Source of the DNA: an uncultured marine group III euryarchaeote
Lineage (GTDB): Archaea; Thermoplasmatota; Poseidoniia; MGIII; CG-Epi1
Length of the DNA: 64,000 nucleotides
Reading direction: 5' to 3'
Assembly: GCA_902627615.1 (NCBI GenBank)
Contig: CACOJW010000001.1
Location: forward strand, 68,907-132,906
In this document: one piece after another, positions 51,612 through 60,500 of the stretch
Layout of the letters: every line of letters begins with the position of its first letter
How positions within the stretch are numbered: position 1 is the first letter of the stretch
Notes under the pieces: generated by a model
Database searches by the model: none
What the model saw: the letters and a program-made list of their open reading frames with translations, nothing else
Told to the model about the DNA's origin: nothing
Made by a program: the position numbers and the translations under genes

Positions 51612-52190
51612 ATGGCTTGGAAGGCAATCGCTTACAATGGCACAAAAAGAGCGTTACCAATTTGGGATTCAAATGGTTTAAGCTTTATGCCTTCCAATAC
51701 AGATATTTTAGTTCCGGAAAATGATGAACCTTTATTGATAATGGATATGGGTGGAGTAATTCGCAATCGTCCTAATCCGTTTAAATTACCTACTAATCCT
51801 GAGAAGAATTACATTGATTTTGGATTAATATGGGGTGAAGATATTATTGATTTAATAATGTCCGATAGAGGGCGTGTTATTCTTCCTTTAAGAAAGTTAC
51901 AAGGTTTAAAAGAATTAGATGCAGCTTTAGCGTATGCAGAAGATGTTACGATTGGAATAGATTGGTCTAACGTTGTTGAAGCTCAACACAGTGATTTTTC
52001 AATCGATATTGTAGATTTGTTAAAAGAGTTACATAGAAGAGGTCAAACAGATATTTTAATTTATAGTCTAACAGGCGAATGTCCTTACATTCCGGCTGGA
52101 ATGAATGCAAATTTTGACATAAAGATAGCCTATTTTTCAGAGTTCAGGCAAATCCCTAGTTGGGAAAAAGGGGTTTTCGTTTTCGAATAA
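51612..52190 (+). CDS. Conserved-looking soluble protein, function unknown
   Basis: This 192-residue protein has alternating beta and alpha segments (PLLIMDMGGVIRN, DIIDLIMSDRGRVILPLRKL, DVTIGIDWSNVV, DIVDLLKELHRRG, DILIYSLTGECPY), suggesting an alpha/beta fold. No catalytic motif or family is recognised. No signal or membrane segment is present. It ends 5 bases before the TiaS start, so the two are probably co-translated. A role linked to tRNA modification is possible from context only. Confidence 0.6.
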   Translation: MAWKAIAYNGTKRALPIWDSNGLSFMPSNTDILVPENDEPLLIMDMGGVIRNRPNPFKLPTNPEKNYIDFGLIWGEDIIDLIMSDRGRVILPLRKLQGLKELDAALAYAEDVTIGIDWSNVVEAQHSDFSIDIVDLLKELHRRGQTDILIYSLTGECPYIPAGMNANFDIKIAYFSEFRQIPSWEKGVFVFE

Positions 52191-52195
52191 GAACT

Positions 52196-53497
52196 ATGTT
52201 GCATATTGGAATGGATGATACCGATTCAGTTGAAGGAGGCTGTACTACTTGGTTAGCAACTGAGGTAATCAAAGAATTATCTGATTTTGATTTAATAGGC
52301 TGCCCTCGTTTAGTTCGATTAAATCCAAATGTTCCATGGAAGACAAGAGGAAATGGTGCAGTATCATTTACTTTTGGGAAGGGTAAAGGTAATAAGAAAA
52401 AAATAGGGGAAATTGATGGTTCTAATATTTTTTCTTTTGAAAATGGAGTATCAATTGATTACAACGGTCGGGAGATATTAGAAAGAATAAAGGCAGTAGT
52501 TCTGCAACATTCCCATCCAGATTCAGAGCCAGGAATTGTAGTATCTGATGTTTTTTTGCCAGAGGGTTTGTATTGGCAGGGTGTAGCAGACATTGTCACT
52601 GAGGACATATTATCAGATGCACTTCACGGCACAATTTTTCTTGGTTTCAGAGGCTCCAGAGGAGTCTGCGGGGCAGCATGTTCTTTAGCTTGGTCAGGAA
52701 CTTCACATAATATGAATGAAATTCCGCATACTTGGGAATTAATAGGCTACAGAGAAGAATCCAATTGGGGGGGAAATAGAGATATTTCAACAGATTCAGT
52801 CAATAAGGTTTCAGACCTTGAAGGAGTTTTTTCCTGCATCGATTCCGACGGAAAAATAGCCATGGTTCCCAATTCACCTTGCCCCGTTTTATGGGGTTTT
52901 AGAGGTACAGAGGATTCGGTACTAATTGATAATTTTCACAATCTTGGTCCTGAAAAGCCAGTACGCTGGCTTCTTTACAGAACAAACCAAGCTACTGATG
53001 ATCATCTTCGTTCTAAAGAAATATTAAACGTAAAAGAGGGAGACTGCATACGAGTAGAAGTAGCAGTTTCTTCAGTTCCAGAAACAATAGAAGGAGGTCA
53101 CAGATTCTTTAGTGTCAAAGACTCTTTCGGCGAAATGATAAAATGTGCGGCCTTTGAACCGTCAAAGGATTTCAGACACATAATCGATAAATTAGAAGTT
53201 GGAGATAAATTGATTGTTTGCGGTAGTGTTAATAATGACACATTAAACCTTGAGAAGATAAAAATTTTAGATCTTGTTACTAGATATTCTAAGCCCCCTA
53301 ATCCAATATGTGAATGTGGCAAAAGAACACATTCTTCAGGTAAAAATTCATACTATCGTTGCAAGGCATGTGGTAAAAAATATTCAAGACCTGAGTTGAT
53401 TGCCTTTGAATCAGAATTAGAATTAGGTTGGTATGAACCGCCGGCTTCGTCTAGGAGGCATTTATCTACTCCTGCATCAATGATGTTGAAATTATGA
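52196..53497 (+). CDS. tiaS: tRNA(Ile2) 2-agmatinylcytidine synthetase
   Basis: TiaS modifies C34 of the CAU-anticodon tRNA-Ile with agmatine so that it reads AUA, an archaea-specific activity. It has the N-terminal HIGMDDTDSVEGGCTTWLA, then RLVRLNPNVPWKTRGNGA, and FRGSRGVCGAACSLAW. The C-terminal part has an OB-fold (residues about 285-365) and a zinc ribbon, CECGKRTHSSGKNSYYRCKA with CGKKYSRPEL. I chose the ATG at 52196, giving 433 residues starting MLHIGMDDTD; the frame from 52160 overlaps the upstream gene. The EamA transporter gene overlaps its stop by four bases. Confidence 0.95.
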   Translation: MLHIGMDDTDSVEGGCTTWLATEVIKELSDFDLIGCPRLVRLNPNVPWKTRGNGAVSFTFGKGKGNKKKIGEIDGSNIFSFENGVSIDYNGREILERIKAVVLQHSHPDSEPGIVVSDVFLPEGLYWQGVADIVTEDILSDALHGTIFLGFRGSRGVCGAACSLAWSGTSHNMNEIPHTWELIGYREESNWGGNRDISTDSVNKVSDLEGVFSCIDSDGKIAMVPNSPCPVLWGFRGTEDSVLIDNFHNLGPEKPVRWLLYRTNQATDDHLRSKEILNVKEGDCIRVEVAVSSVPETIEGGHRFFSVKDSFGEMIKCAAFEPSKDFRHIIDKLEVGDKLIVCGSVNNDTLNLEKIKILDLVTRYSKPPNPICECGKRTHSSGKNSYYRCKACGKKYSRPELIAFESELELGWYEPPASSRRHLSTPASMMLKL

Positions 53498-54396
53498 ATG
53501 CTGATAATCAAGAAAAAAGATTAGCCTATTTTGGATTATTAATAGGAATATTTGCAATTTCAACTTCTGCAATTTTAATACGTTGGAGTAATAGTGATCC
53601 TTTAGTTATTGGCTCATACAGGCAAACGTTTGCTACTTTTCTATTTTTACCATTTTTATTAAGTGATAAATTTAGAGAAATTAAGTCCCTTTCATTTAAC
53701 GAAATTTTAGAACTTCTTGTAATTGGAGTTCTTTTAGGTGCACATTTTGGTTTTTGGATATCTTCAGTAAAGGCAACATCTGTTGCAGCTTCAGTACTTT
53801 TAGGAACTTGTCACATAGTTTACGTTTCCATCATAGGTTGGATTATTTTTGGAGAAAAGTTAAATCGAAAAGGAATTTATGGCACAATGTTTTCATTGTT
53901 AGGTATAATAATTTTATTTTGGGGAGATTTAGTTGAAGATCCAGGTAATTTCGAGGGTAATTTATTGGCATTTATTTCAGGCGTACTAGCTGGTTTATAT
54001 TATTTAGGAGGGCGTAAACATCGTAAAAAAATTAGTTTACCTACCTACGCTTTTTTAGTTTATTTTTCGAGTGCACTAACTATGTGGGTTGTTGTTTTAT
54101 TACAAAATTTAGAATATAGAGAAATATCAAATTCTGAATTTCAATTATTCTTCGTAATGGCGTTAGTACCTACATTATTAGGACATACAATGCAAAATTG
54201 GGCACTGGCATTTTTACCGGCCTACATAATATCAATAACTTTACTTGCTGAACCAATAGGCTCTGGATTATTAGCATGGTATTTCTTTAATGAAGTTCCC
54301 AGTTTCGGAGTTATTTTAGGCGGATTAATAGTCCTAATTGGAGTTTATAACGTAGCAGTTTCTGAGATTGATTCTAATTCAACAAATCAGACTTGA
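53494..54396 (+). CDS. EamA/DMT-family transporter
   Basis: This 300-residue protein has ten predicted helices in two homologous halves, the EamA (drug/metabolite transporter) plan. Typical segments are ISTSAILIRWSNSDPLVIGSY-like first-half sequence (shown in part), LLGTCHIVYVSIIGWIIFGE and the second-half LLAEPIGSGLLAWYFFNEVP with GLIVLIGVY. The ATG overlaps the tiaS stop by four bases. The substrate is unknown; export of amino acids or metabolites is usual for the family. The 3' end overlaps the convergent SHOCT-like gene by 23 bases. Confidence 0.9.
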   Translation: MNADNQEKRLAYFGLLIGIFAISTSAILIRWSNSDPLVIGSYRQTFATFLFLPFLLSDKFREIKSLSFNEILELLVIGVLLGAHFGFWISSVKATSVAASVLLGTCHIVYVSIIGWIIFGEKLNRKGIYGTMFSLLGIIILFWGDLVEDPGNFEGNLLAFISGVLAGLYYLGGRKHRKKISLPTYAFLVYFSSALTMWVVVLLQNLEYREISNSEFQLFFVMALVPTLLGHTMQNWALAFLPAYIISITLLAEPIGSGLLAWYFFNEVPSFGVILGGLIVLIGVYNVAVSEIDSNSTNQT

Positions 54397-54679
54397 GTTT
54401 TTCAAATTCTCTTCTAGTAATAACTCCCGTCTTTCTTAATGAGTCTAATTCCTGAATTCTCCTTAAGTTGGGATTATTTTCTTCTCTTGATTTTTGTTTA
54501 TTTTCTCTTTTTAATTCCTTAATTTTCGTATCTATTTTTTCTTTTCTATTCTTTCTTTCAGCTAACTCTTTTAGAATAGTTGCAGCCATTTCTAGTTCTT
54601 CAGAACCAGATATTTTTGCTAAAGCCTCGCTTGCTTCGTTTTTCTTTTTTTTTCGCACAACTCGTTTTTTGATTGCCAT
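54374..54679 (-). CDS. Small coiled-coil protein with SHOCT-like C-terminus
   Basis: This 101-residue protein has a very basic start (MAIKKRVVRKKKKNEA), a coiled-coil middle rich in Lys and Glu, and a C-terminal stretch, IQELDSLRKTGVITRREFEK, followed by LKSDLLN, which matches the SHOCT (short C-terminal) domain. SHOCT domains occur at the ends of many prokaryotic proteins and may mediate oligomerisation. It is convergent with the EamA gene. No partner is evident. Confidence 0.68.
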   Translation of the reverse strand: MAIKKRVVRKKKKNEASEALAKISGSEELEMAATILKELAERKNRKEKIDTKIKELKRENKQKSREENNPNLRRIQELDSLRKTGVITRREFEKLKSDLLN

Positions 54680-54726
54680 TTGTTTTTTTATTCATTATAA
54701 ACTCATAAATAAATGTTAAAGTCGTG

Positions 54727-54741
54727 TTAAACGTTTAAAAC
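54727..54741. promoter_or_regulatory. Palindromic promoter-region element before the bPH2 gene
   Basis: TTAAACGTTTAA (54727-54738) is a perfect 12-bp palindrome, flanked by GTG and ACAC. It is centred 28 bases before the ATG at 54761, so it coincides with where the TATA box of a leaderless transcript would lie. It may be both TATA element and operator. Visual inference. Confidence 0.35.
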
Positions 54742-54760
54742 ACCCGCCTGTTGTCAAGGC

Positions 54761-55654
54761 ATGTCGGATATAACACTTCTTGGTGGCGAAGAACTCAAGA
54801 TGAAATTACGTCCACACATGTTTTCATTTTTTAATCTATATTTTGTATTCTTTTTACTCTTATTATGGGGATATTGGATTTATGATTTTTTTACAAGAGA
54901 ATCATTTACAAATATTCCAGCTTACGAATTTTTAATCGGCATTCCATTTATCAACGAAGTAACGGTCGGAGCTTTGTGTTGGTCTTTGGGCCTTTTCATT
55001 GTAGGTTTTGCAGCACGTTATTTTTTCATGGACTCGGGAGGTCAAGGTATTTTCTTACTTTATTCAGGTATAGCTGTTTTTGGAATTTTAGTCTTATCAT
55101 TTCATCAGTGGAAAAATTTAGATCTTTTAGGAGATACAATGGAGTTTGGTAGGATATTTATTCCAGGAATAACTTTTGCAGTCTCAATTATAGGAATTAT
55201 GTTGGTAGATGCCTATCGTCGCTCATTTACGTACTTTTTAACAGATAATAGAATTGTTTTGAAGAGTAATTTTCTTATGAGTCGCAGTGAAAGGCAAGTA
55301 CGCTATAACCATATAGAAGATATAAAGTTAGAGCAAGGAATTATTGGTAGCATATTCGGATATGGAACAGTTTTGCCCTTAACTGGTTCAGGTTTAGGAA
55401 CTGGAACAGATGAATCTATGGTGGTGGCAGGAGCAGGTTCAGATGTAAAAGGTCTAGGAAGCATTGGGCTTGCAGGTGGAACGCGCAGTTCATCAAAGAA
55501 AGTACGTCATAATCCAAATGACTGCTTGTATGGTGTTCCTTCCCCTGGGAAAGTAAGGGATTTGATTACTGAAAACATTCAAGCAGATACTGGGGTAGAG
55601 CATTTGAAAAATATAAAAGAGCTCTTAAGTCAACAAGACGAAAACGAAGAATAA
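54761..55654 (+). CDS. Membrane protein with bacterial PH-like (bPH2/DUF304) domain
   Basis: This 297-residue protein has about four helices in residues 20-150 and then a conserved segment, FTYFLTDNRIVLKSNFLMSR, followed by RQVRYNHIEDIKLEQGIIGS and IFGYGTVLPLTGSG. These match the bPH2 domain of YdbS/YdbT-type membrane proteins. A Gly/Ser-rich insert (VVAGAGSDVKGLGSIGLAGG) interrupts the domain's later strands, which is unusual. A C-terminal acidic helix ends it. Function is unknown. It ends one base before the convergent dCMP deaminase. Confidence 0.75.
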   Translation: MSDITLLGGEELKMKLRPHMFSFFNLYFVFFLLLLWGYWIYDFFTRESFTNIPAYEFLIGIPFINEVTVGALCWSLGLFIVGFAARYFFMDSGGQGIFLLYSGIAVFGILVLSFHQWKNLDLLGDTMEFGRIFIPGITFAVSIIGIMLVDAYRRSFTYFLTDNRIVLKSNFLMSRSERQVRYNHIEDIKLEQGIIGSIFGYGTVLPLTGSGLGTGTDESMVVAGAGSDVKGLGSIGLAGGTRSSSKKVRHNPNDCLYGVPSPGKVRDLITENIQADTGVEHLKNIKELLSQQDENEE

Positions 55655-56089
55655 TTATCCCGTTTTTATATTTATTTTAGCTTCTTTTAGCATATTAAGA
55701 GAAAGATTGAAATCTTCCATCCATCTATCAGGTATTTCGATATCTTTAGGATAGATAATTGTTGATACTCCTGCCTGAATAAGAGATCTAGCACACCTAG
55801 TACATGGGGGCCACGTGACGTAAGCAGTACAATCTTTTAGAGAAATCCCTATTCTGGCAGCATGCATTATTGCATTTTCTTCTGCATGGCAAATAAGAGG
55901 ATATTTTATTTCTCTGTTATTTAATCTTTCATCATTATCTTCAATACCTCTAGGCAATCCATTAAATCCTGTGCTTCGAATTTCACGGTCTGGACCAACG
56001 ACAACGCACCCCACTTTAGTGGAGGGATCTTTACTCCATTCAGAAATATGTTTCGCTAAATTTAGAAATCGTTGGTCCCAGTTAGTCAT
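55655..56089 (-). CDS. dCMP deaminase (ComEB-like)
   Basis: This zinc cytidine-deaminase-fold enzyme of 144 residues has the catalytic HAEENAIMHAARIG (His and Glu) and PPCTRCARSLIQAG (two Cys). Upstream, SKDPSTKVGCVVVGPDREI is typical of dCMP deaminases. It makes dUMP for thymidylate synthesis. It fits the nucleotide-metabolism theme with pyrG and the HD hydrolase. A related deoxycytidylate or tRNA deaminase role is less likely given the N-terminal motif. Confidence 0.9.
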   Translation of the reverse strand: MTNWDQRFLNLAKHISEWSKDPSTKVGCVVVGPDREIRSTGFNGLPRGIEDNDERLNNREIKYPLICHAEENAIMHAARIGISLKDCTAYVTWPPCTRCARSLIQAGVSTIIYPKDIEIPDRWMEDFNLSLNMLKEAKINIKTG

Positions 56090-56119
56090 TGTTTTACAGT
56101 TCGTAAAGGGCCCATATAG

Positions 56120-56740
56120 TTATGCGTCATTTGTGGTTAAACAAATTTTACATTCACATTTGGTTTTTCTAGCTTGGCACCATTCTCTTCCATAAAAAAT
56201 GATTTGTAAATGCAATTTATTCCAAGCTTCTCTCTTAAATATTCTTTTTAGATCTTTTTCAGTAGTTTCTACATTTTTCCCACTTGATAATCCCCATCTA
56301 TATGCAAGACGATGAATATGGGTGTCTACAGGAAATGCAGGAGTGTTGAAGGCTTGAGCCATAATTACGGAGGCGGTTTTGTGCCCAACTCCAGCCAATT
56401 TTTCTAATTCTTCAAAAGTATTTGGCACTTCTCCTTTGTGATTGCTCAGAAGTTGTTGTGACATTTTTTTAATATTTTTAGCTTTTGTAGGCGCAAGGCC
56501 TATTTGTCTTATAATATCACGAATTTCATTTACTTCAAGCTTGTTCATGTCATCTGGGTTATTTGCTTTTTGAAATAGATTTGGAGTTATTTCATTTACT
56601 TTTTTATCAGTACTTTGTGCGCTTAACATAACGGCAACCAAAAAAGTAAAATTATTTTCGTGATCCAAAGGAATATCTGGATTAGGATATAACTTGTCTA
56701 GTTCAGAAGTAATAAATTCAACTTTTTTAGAAAGTTTCAA
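56120..56740 (-). CDS. nth: Endonuclease III-like DNA glycosylase
   Basis: This base-excision repair enzyme removes oxidised pyrimidines. It has the FLVAVMLSAQSTDKKVNEI segment, the helix-hairpin-helix LEKLAGVGHKTASVIMAQAF with catalytic Lys, and the Asp in FPVDTHIHRLAYRWGL. The C-terminal iron-sulfur region reads CQARKTKCECKIC, with Cys spacing C-x6-C-x-C-x2-C in place of the canonical C-x6-C-x2-C-x5-C, so the loop is shortened. At 206 residues it is near normal length. It lies 8 bases downstream of the enoyl-CoA hydratase gene. Confidence 0.92.
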   Translation of the reverse strand: MKLSKKVEFITSELDKLYPNPDIPLDHENNFTFLVAVMLSAQSTDKKVNEITPNLFQKANNPDDMNKLEVNEIRDIIRQIGLAPTKAKNIKKMSQQLLSNHKGEVPNTFEELEKLAGVGHKTASVIMAQAFNTPAFPVDTHIHRLAYRWGLSSGKNVETTEKDLKRIFKREAWNKLHLQIIFYGREWCQARKTKCECKICLTTNDA

Positions 56741-56748
56741 TTTTTCCC

Positions 56749-57522
56749 CTATTTACCTTTAAAATTTGGTTTTCTTTTTTCAATAAAAGCAGTAATTCCC
56801 TCTTCCCCATCCTCAGAATTGAGACACTCAATAAACATTTCTCTTTCTAATTTCAATCCATCTTTTAGGTTCATTTCAGAAACTGCCTTGACGCTCTTTT
56901 TTGCACGTTCGACGGCGTATTTTGATTTCTCTCCAATAGTATTTGCAATTTGAATTGCCTCATCCATCAAATCATCAGAATCATAAACAAAATTTACGAT
57001 TCCATAACTGAATGCCTCTTCAGCAGTTATCATTCTTCCGGTTAGAATCATTTCCATTGCTCTACCTTCCCCTATTAATCTTGTAAGTCTTTGAGTTCCA
57101 CCAGCTCCAGGTATAATTCCGATGTTAATCTCAGGTTGTCCTAGCTTTGATCTATCGCTTGCAATTCTTAAGTCGCAAGACATGGCTAACTCTAATCCAC
57201 CACCCAAGCAAAAACCATCAATAACTGCAATTACTGGTTTTTTTAAATTAGAAATTATAGTCGTAACAATCCAATCTTCTTCTAATTGTTTTTCAGTTTC
57301 AATTGTTTGATTTAAAAATTCTTTAATATCAGCACCAGCGATGAATGCTTTTCCTTCTGAACCGGTCAGTAGGATAACAGCAATATCTTTGTCATTTTCT
57401 AGCAAGTTGAACGCTTCAGCTAATTCAGACCTTGTTAGAGAATTCATACTATTCATTTGTTTAGGTCTGTTGACTGTTACGATTCCAATCTTCCCGCTTT
57501 TTTCGATTAGTACATTTTCCAT
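56749..57522 (-). CDS. Enoyl-CoA hydratase/isomerase
   Basis: This crotonase-family enzyme of 257 residues has VTVNRPKQMNSMNSLTRSEL, the oxyanion-hole segment AFIAGADIKEFL, and AVIDGFCLGGGLELAMSCDL. The catalytic Glu pair region follows in KLGQPEINIGIIPGAGGTQR, with both Glu-like positions of a hydratase present. It would hydrate enoyl-CoA in beta-oxidation, pairing with the acyl-CoA dehydrogenase. It starts 2 bases after the large exported protein's stop on the same strand. Confidence 0.93.
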   Translation of the reverse strand: MENVLIEKSGKIGIVTVNRPKQMNSMNSLTRSELAEAFNLLENDKDIAVILLTGSEGKAFIAGADIKEFLNQTIETEKQLEEDWIVTTIISNLKKPVIAVIDGFCLGGGLELAMSCDLRIASDRSKLGQPEINIGIIPGAGGTQRLTRLIGEGRAMEMILTGRMITAEEAFSYGIVNFVYDSDDLMDEAIQIANTIGEKSKYAVERAKKSVKAVSEMNLKDGLKLEREMFIECLNSEDGEEGITAFIEKRKPNFKGK

Positions 57523-57523
57523 A

Positions 57524-60500
57524 TTATTTTCCCTCTAATTCATCGAAGACTCCACATGACGGACAAGAGCTATCTTCGGCCATTTCAAACATTGCACCGC
57601 ACGCGTTGCATAGAAATTCTCCATCCATTTGAGTAAAATTAGATTTACTTTCATTTTTGTCCACAATCTCTTGTGATTCATCAACAATAGCTACTTCGGT
57701 AACAATATTTTCAGCAGTATTTTTACCAACGAAATAATATGCAGTACCGGCCAAAGAAATTAGTCCTACTAATCCAGCACCGATAAAAATTATATTATTT
57801 GTTTTCTCATTACCACTTTCTTCTACAACTTCTTGCTCTGTTTCAAATACAATAAATCCAGTTTCATTTTCAGATTCTAAATCCATCCTGTCGACTGCAA
57901 CAACTGAATAATAATACTTGTAACCAATATCTACACTAGAATCTCTATACGATAAGTAAAGTTCACCAGATTCTAATTCTCCAACCAAAGTCTTATTGTT
58001 GTTATCATTGACAGACCTATATATTCGGTATTTTGTTAAATCTTGCGATTGGGAAGACATAAAGGAAATAACTACATCGGTGGTTCCATTTTTTACAATT
58101 TTGGTATCGCTAATTTCAAGGTTTCTAATTTTTTGAGGAGGGTCTTGATCAACGATTAGTTCTTGATAGCTTTCATTTAGGATATGATTCCTCGCAAAAT
58201 CATATGCTACAATTTTAAAATAATAATGGAATTGATTGTTTAGCGGAATTGTGACGGGAAAGTCAGAAATAGTATAATCGCCGTATTTGTCCCAATTAAT
58301 TGGTATAGTCTCTTGGTTTTCTCTAACTACTGAATAGTAAAGAGTTACATTGAAAGTATCCTCTAAGTTATCCAGATCAATTTCAACAGAATTATTGGAA
58401 GTTAAGGGAGGTATTTTCTTAATATTAGTATTTGGAGCTACAGTGTCTACAGTAATAGTTTCACTTATATTAGAGATACCTTGATTTCCAGCTTCATCTG
58501 ATGTAATAATTCTAAACTGATATTCTCCGTTTACTGGAACATTAAATCCCACCCATTTAGCTAAACTATTTTCCTCAATATTAGTCCAGTTACCTTCATT
58601 TAGACGGTATTGTGCAGTATATCCCGTTATATTCGGATGCTTAACGTCCCATTCGATTTCTATGTAATCTAGATTAATTACGTTGCTATCAGTTCTTAGG
58701 TTTATTGTAGCATAAGGTGCAGAAGTATCAACAATTGTTTGAGTATCGTATTTATTCTCTTTATTTTCTACTAAACCTTCGTTGTCTCCCCCAATAGATC
58801 TAAATCTGTATCTATACCCATCCATAGCGTCTGTAAAAGTTCCAGAAGATTGCTCTGAACTAAAGTTTTGCCATACAACCCATTCACTCCATGAAGCACC
58901 GTTTGTTCCTCCATCTGTAATATATTCTATAATGAAATATTTAGTATCATTACCCATAATTTCATTATTTTTGTACCAATCTTCAACAAACCACCTAACC
59001 TCAAAAGAGGAATTATTTACTAATGCTTCAGATTCAGCGTAGGTTCCGGGAGGCAAAGTATCTGGAATAACGTATAATTTTGCAATTACATAAGTTTCAG
59101 TATCTAATTCAGAGCTTGCATTTCTCGAGCTAATAGTGATACTAATGTTTCCTATTGAAAATTCATTTATGTAGTCTGTAAGTTTTATTTTTAATTCTAT
59201 ATTTCTATCCTGATTGTATGGTATTTCCAAGACTTCGTTGTAACTTACAACATTAAAGGCCACAGTATCGTTTAATGAAACAAAAATGTCATAAGTATCT
59301 TTTACATTTCCTTTATTTATAACCCAAACAGTGAATACGTATTCTTCATCATCAATGTCTTTCTCAGAAATAGGAACCATAACCTCAAAATCATATGTTT
59401 CATTTACTTTCAGTTGTAATTCCATGTTAACTTCTTCAAATCCCCACAAGCTAGATTTTAGTTTTAAAGTTTCAATTTCAAGATCTAACCATTGTTGATT
59501 ATTTCCGCCTTGATATGTTTCATCACGTCCTGCGATGGCTAGTAAATTTTCGCCTTCTTTCAGCCAAGAGGTGTCAAATGTTACTTCAGTGTCCCAATAA
59601 TCTCCTTCACCATAACATTGCCAACTCCAGCTCAGGCAATCCTCAATTAATTCGCCATTAAGATACGCACGATAATAGTTGTCAGCAGCGATGTTTATGC
59701 GTATTTGACTGAAATTTAGGTCCCCGTCATAATTGAACAAGTGTCTAGCTGCAATATAGGTATAATTGTCATTGCTAGTTTGCCATATAGTATTTGGTTC
59801 GTTTCCGTTTAAATCGTCATCACCAAATGGTGCAGCTCCAGTGTTCCAGCTAGAATCATCATAATCAAAGGTGTAAAAGTCATTGGGAAAATCACTAGCA
59901 TTCCATATTCTATAGATGTATTCGGTAGATGCACTAACTCCTGATTCAACTATTGTATTGGTAGTTTGTGAATAATATTGAGATCTTATTATGGGATACA
60001 GTGAATAATTTCCAGCGGGTGCGTCATCGCTTGTTGTAACATTTAATGTTATGTTTGCAATTTCATTGGGTTGTAAATTTGCTACAAAAGGGGAAAAAGT
60101 GTATTGCCAATCATTTGGAATCCCTGAAAGATAAAATGAAAAGTTGTCATTAACATCACCTTCATTTCTCACAGTAAAGTGAAATTGAGTCGTTTCGTCT
60201 AATTCAGATGTTTCATACGAGCTTGAAAAATTTATACTGTATGCGTAATAGCCTACGTGTATTGTTTTCGTTAAACTTTGATCTAAAATAGTTGCAGTTA
60301 AATTATGCATACCAAGTCTACTAGGAGTCCATGGAACTTTCCACTCATAGGTTTCATTATTTACTATATCTATAGTTTCATAGGCTGTTTCACTATCTTC
60401 AAATTGCAGTGTTACATTTACTTCGGTTTTATTTTCACTATCTCCATTAAAGAAATCAACTTTAATAATTAAATCATCACCTAAAATAATTGGTACATCT

